DNA of 64,000 bases, taken from NCBI GenBank assembly GCA_022763185.1, contig JALEGL010000006.1:1-64000 (forward strand), given 5' to 3'. The DNA is from a bacterium (lineage in GTDB: Bacteria; Bdellovibrionota_G; JALEGL01). Position numbers and translations under genes: made by a program. Shown piece after piece: positions 63,809-64,000 of this stretch; the stretch's first letter is position 1; every line of letters starts with the position of its first letter. The notes beneath the pieces were generated by a model. That model was not told where the DNA came from and searched no databases. It saw nothing but the letters and a program-made list of their open reading frames with translations.

Positions 63809-64000
63809 ATGAAAAAAACCTCCAAGCGACAGCTCGACAAGTTTTATGAAAATGAGCATTTTATTCATTCACGCGAAGCAAGACCGGTTAGGATTTTATC
63901 AGAGTATTTAGGGCCTGAAGAAGCTTTAGCCAAAGAAGGTGTAGAAGATACCATTGTCTTTTTTGGTTCAGCTCGCTCTGTTCCACTTAAGGAAGCAAAA
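63809..64000 (+). CDS. LOG family protein (partial, runs off the window)
   Basis: The first 64 codons from ATG 63809. DTIVFFGSARSVPL near residues 48-62 is the N-terminal nucleotide-binding start of the LOG (lysine decarboxylase-like, TIGR00730) family. Members release cytokinin-like bases or cleave nucleotide 5'-phosphates. The PGGxGT signature would lie beyond the edge. Confidence 0.75.
   Translation, partial: MKKTSKRQLDKFYENEHFIHSREARPVRILSEYLGPEEALAKEGVEDTIVFFGSARSVPLKEAK

Overview
The window is A+T-rich chromosomal DNA from a Gram-negative bacterium. It encodes outer-membrane and envelope functions (type II secretin GspD, LapA/LapB-like pair, MurJ, UppP, AmpG, TatA, several lipoproteins) among housekeeping genes (asnS, accA, mutL, miaA, folC, ispG, rlmN). 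The long ispG form, the orphan gspD, the FHA-GGDEF and PilZ proteins, and a secreted Cys-rich protein with a MYXO-CTERM-like tail suggest a delta-proteobacterial or Bdellovibrio/Oligoflexia-like lineage. That placement is inference and no marker settles it.

Layout. 1-649 holds no gene but several hairpins. 650-12156: a nucleosidase-like gene, uppP/orn, trmL, DUF1499, DUF1820, rlmN, a secreted MsrB-MsrA fusion, exonuclease III, a secreted serine-protease-like protein, and an aldo/keto reductase coupled to an ABC-F ATPase. 12.3-24.5 kb: gspD, then a long minus-strand run read FHA-GGDEF, mutL, miaA, accA, histidine kinase, folC, then a DUF721 gene and murJ.

24.6-34.2 kb is the accessory zone. 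It starts at an initiator tRNA gene whose 3' end is repeated twice downstream, one copy split by a 79-bp insert. Next comes a very A+T-rich three-gene cassette bracketed by 58-59 bp repeats, then two different Fic proteins. The second Fic gene is bracketed by ~120-bp direct repeats and preceded by three copies of a 15-16 bp motif. A Dcu-type transporter lies between them. Two families of REP-like doublets are scattered here, with stray copies near 37 kb.

34.4-49.5 kb: two VOC proteins, osmC, an exonuclease/GIY-YIG fusion, a cluster of small secreted proteins including two DUF4412-like paralogues, a Cys-rich protein, a CDF transporter, a membrane hydroxylase and rhodanese pair, a broken VWA gene, a PLP enzyme and asnS. 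49.8-64 kb: maoC/epimerase, PilZ-AMIN, tatA with two membrane proteins, lapA/TPR, a ComM-type ATPase, ispG with an rRNA methyltransferase, mscS/ampG, and the start of a LOG-family gene.

A recurring signal: several genes (33560, tatA 52577, ispG 58350, mscS 61571) have a -10-like box ending exactly 6 nt before the ATG and no Shine-Dalgarno, as expected of leaderless mRNAs. The best candidates for undescribed biology are the repeat-bounded cassettes at the initiator tRNA and this leaderless promoter class.
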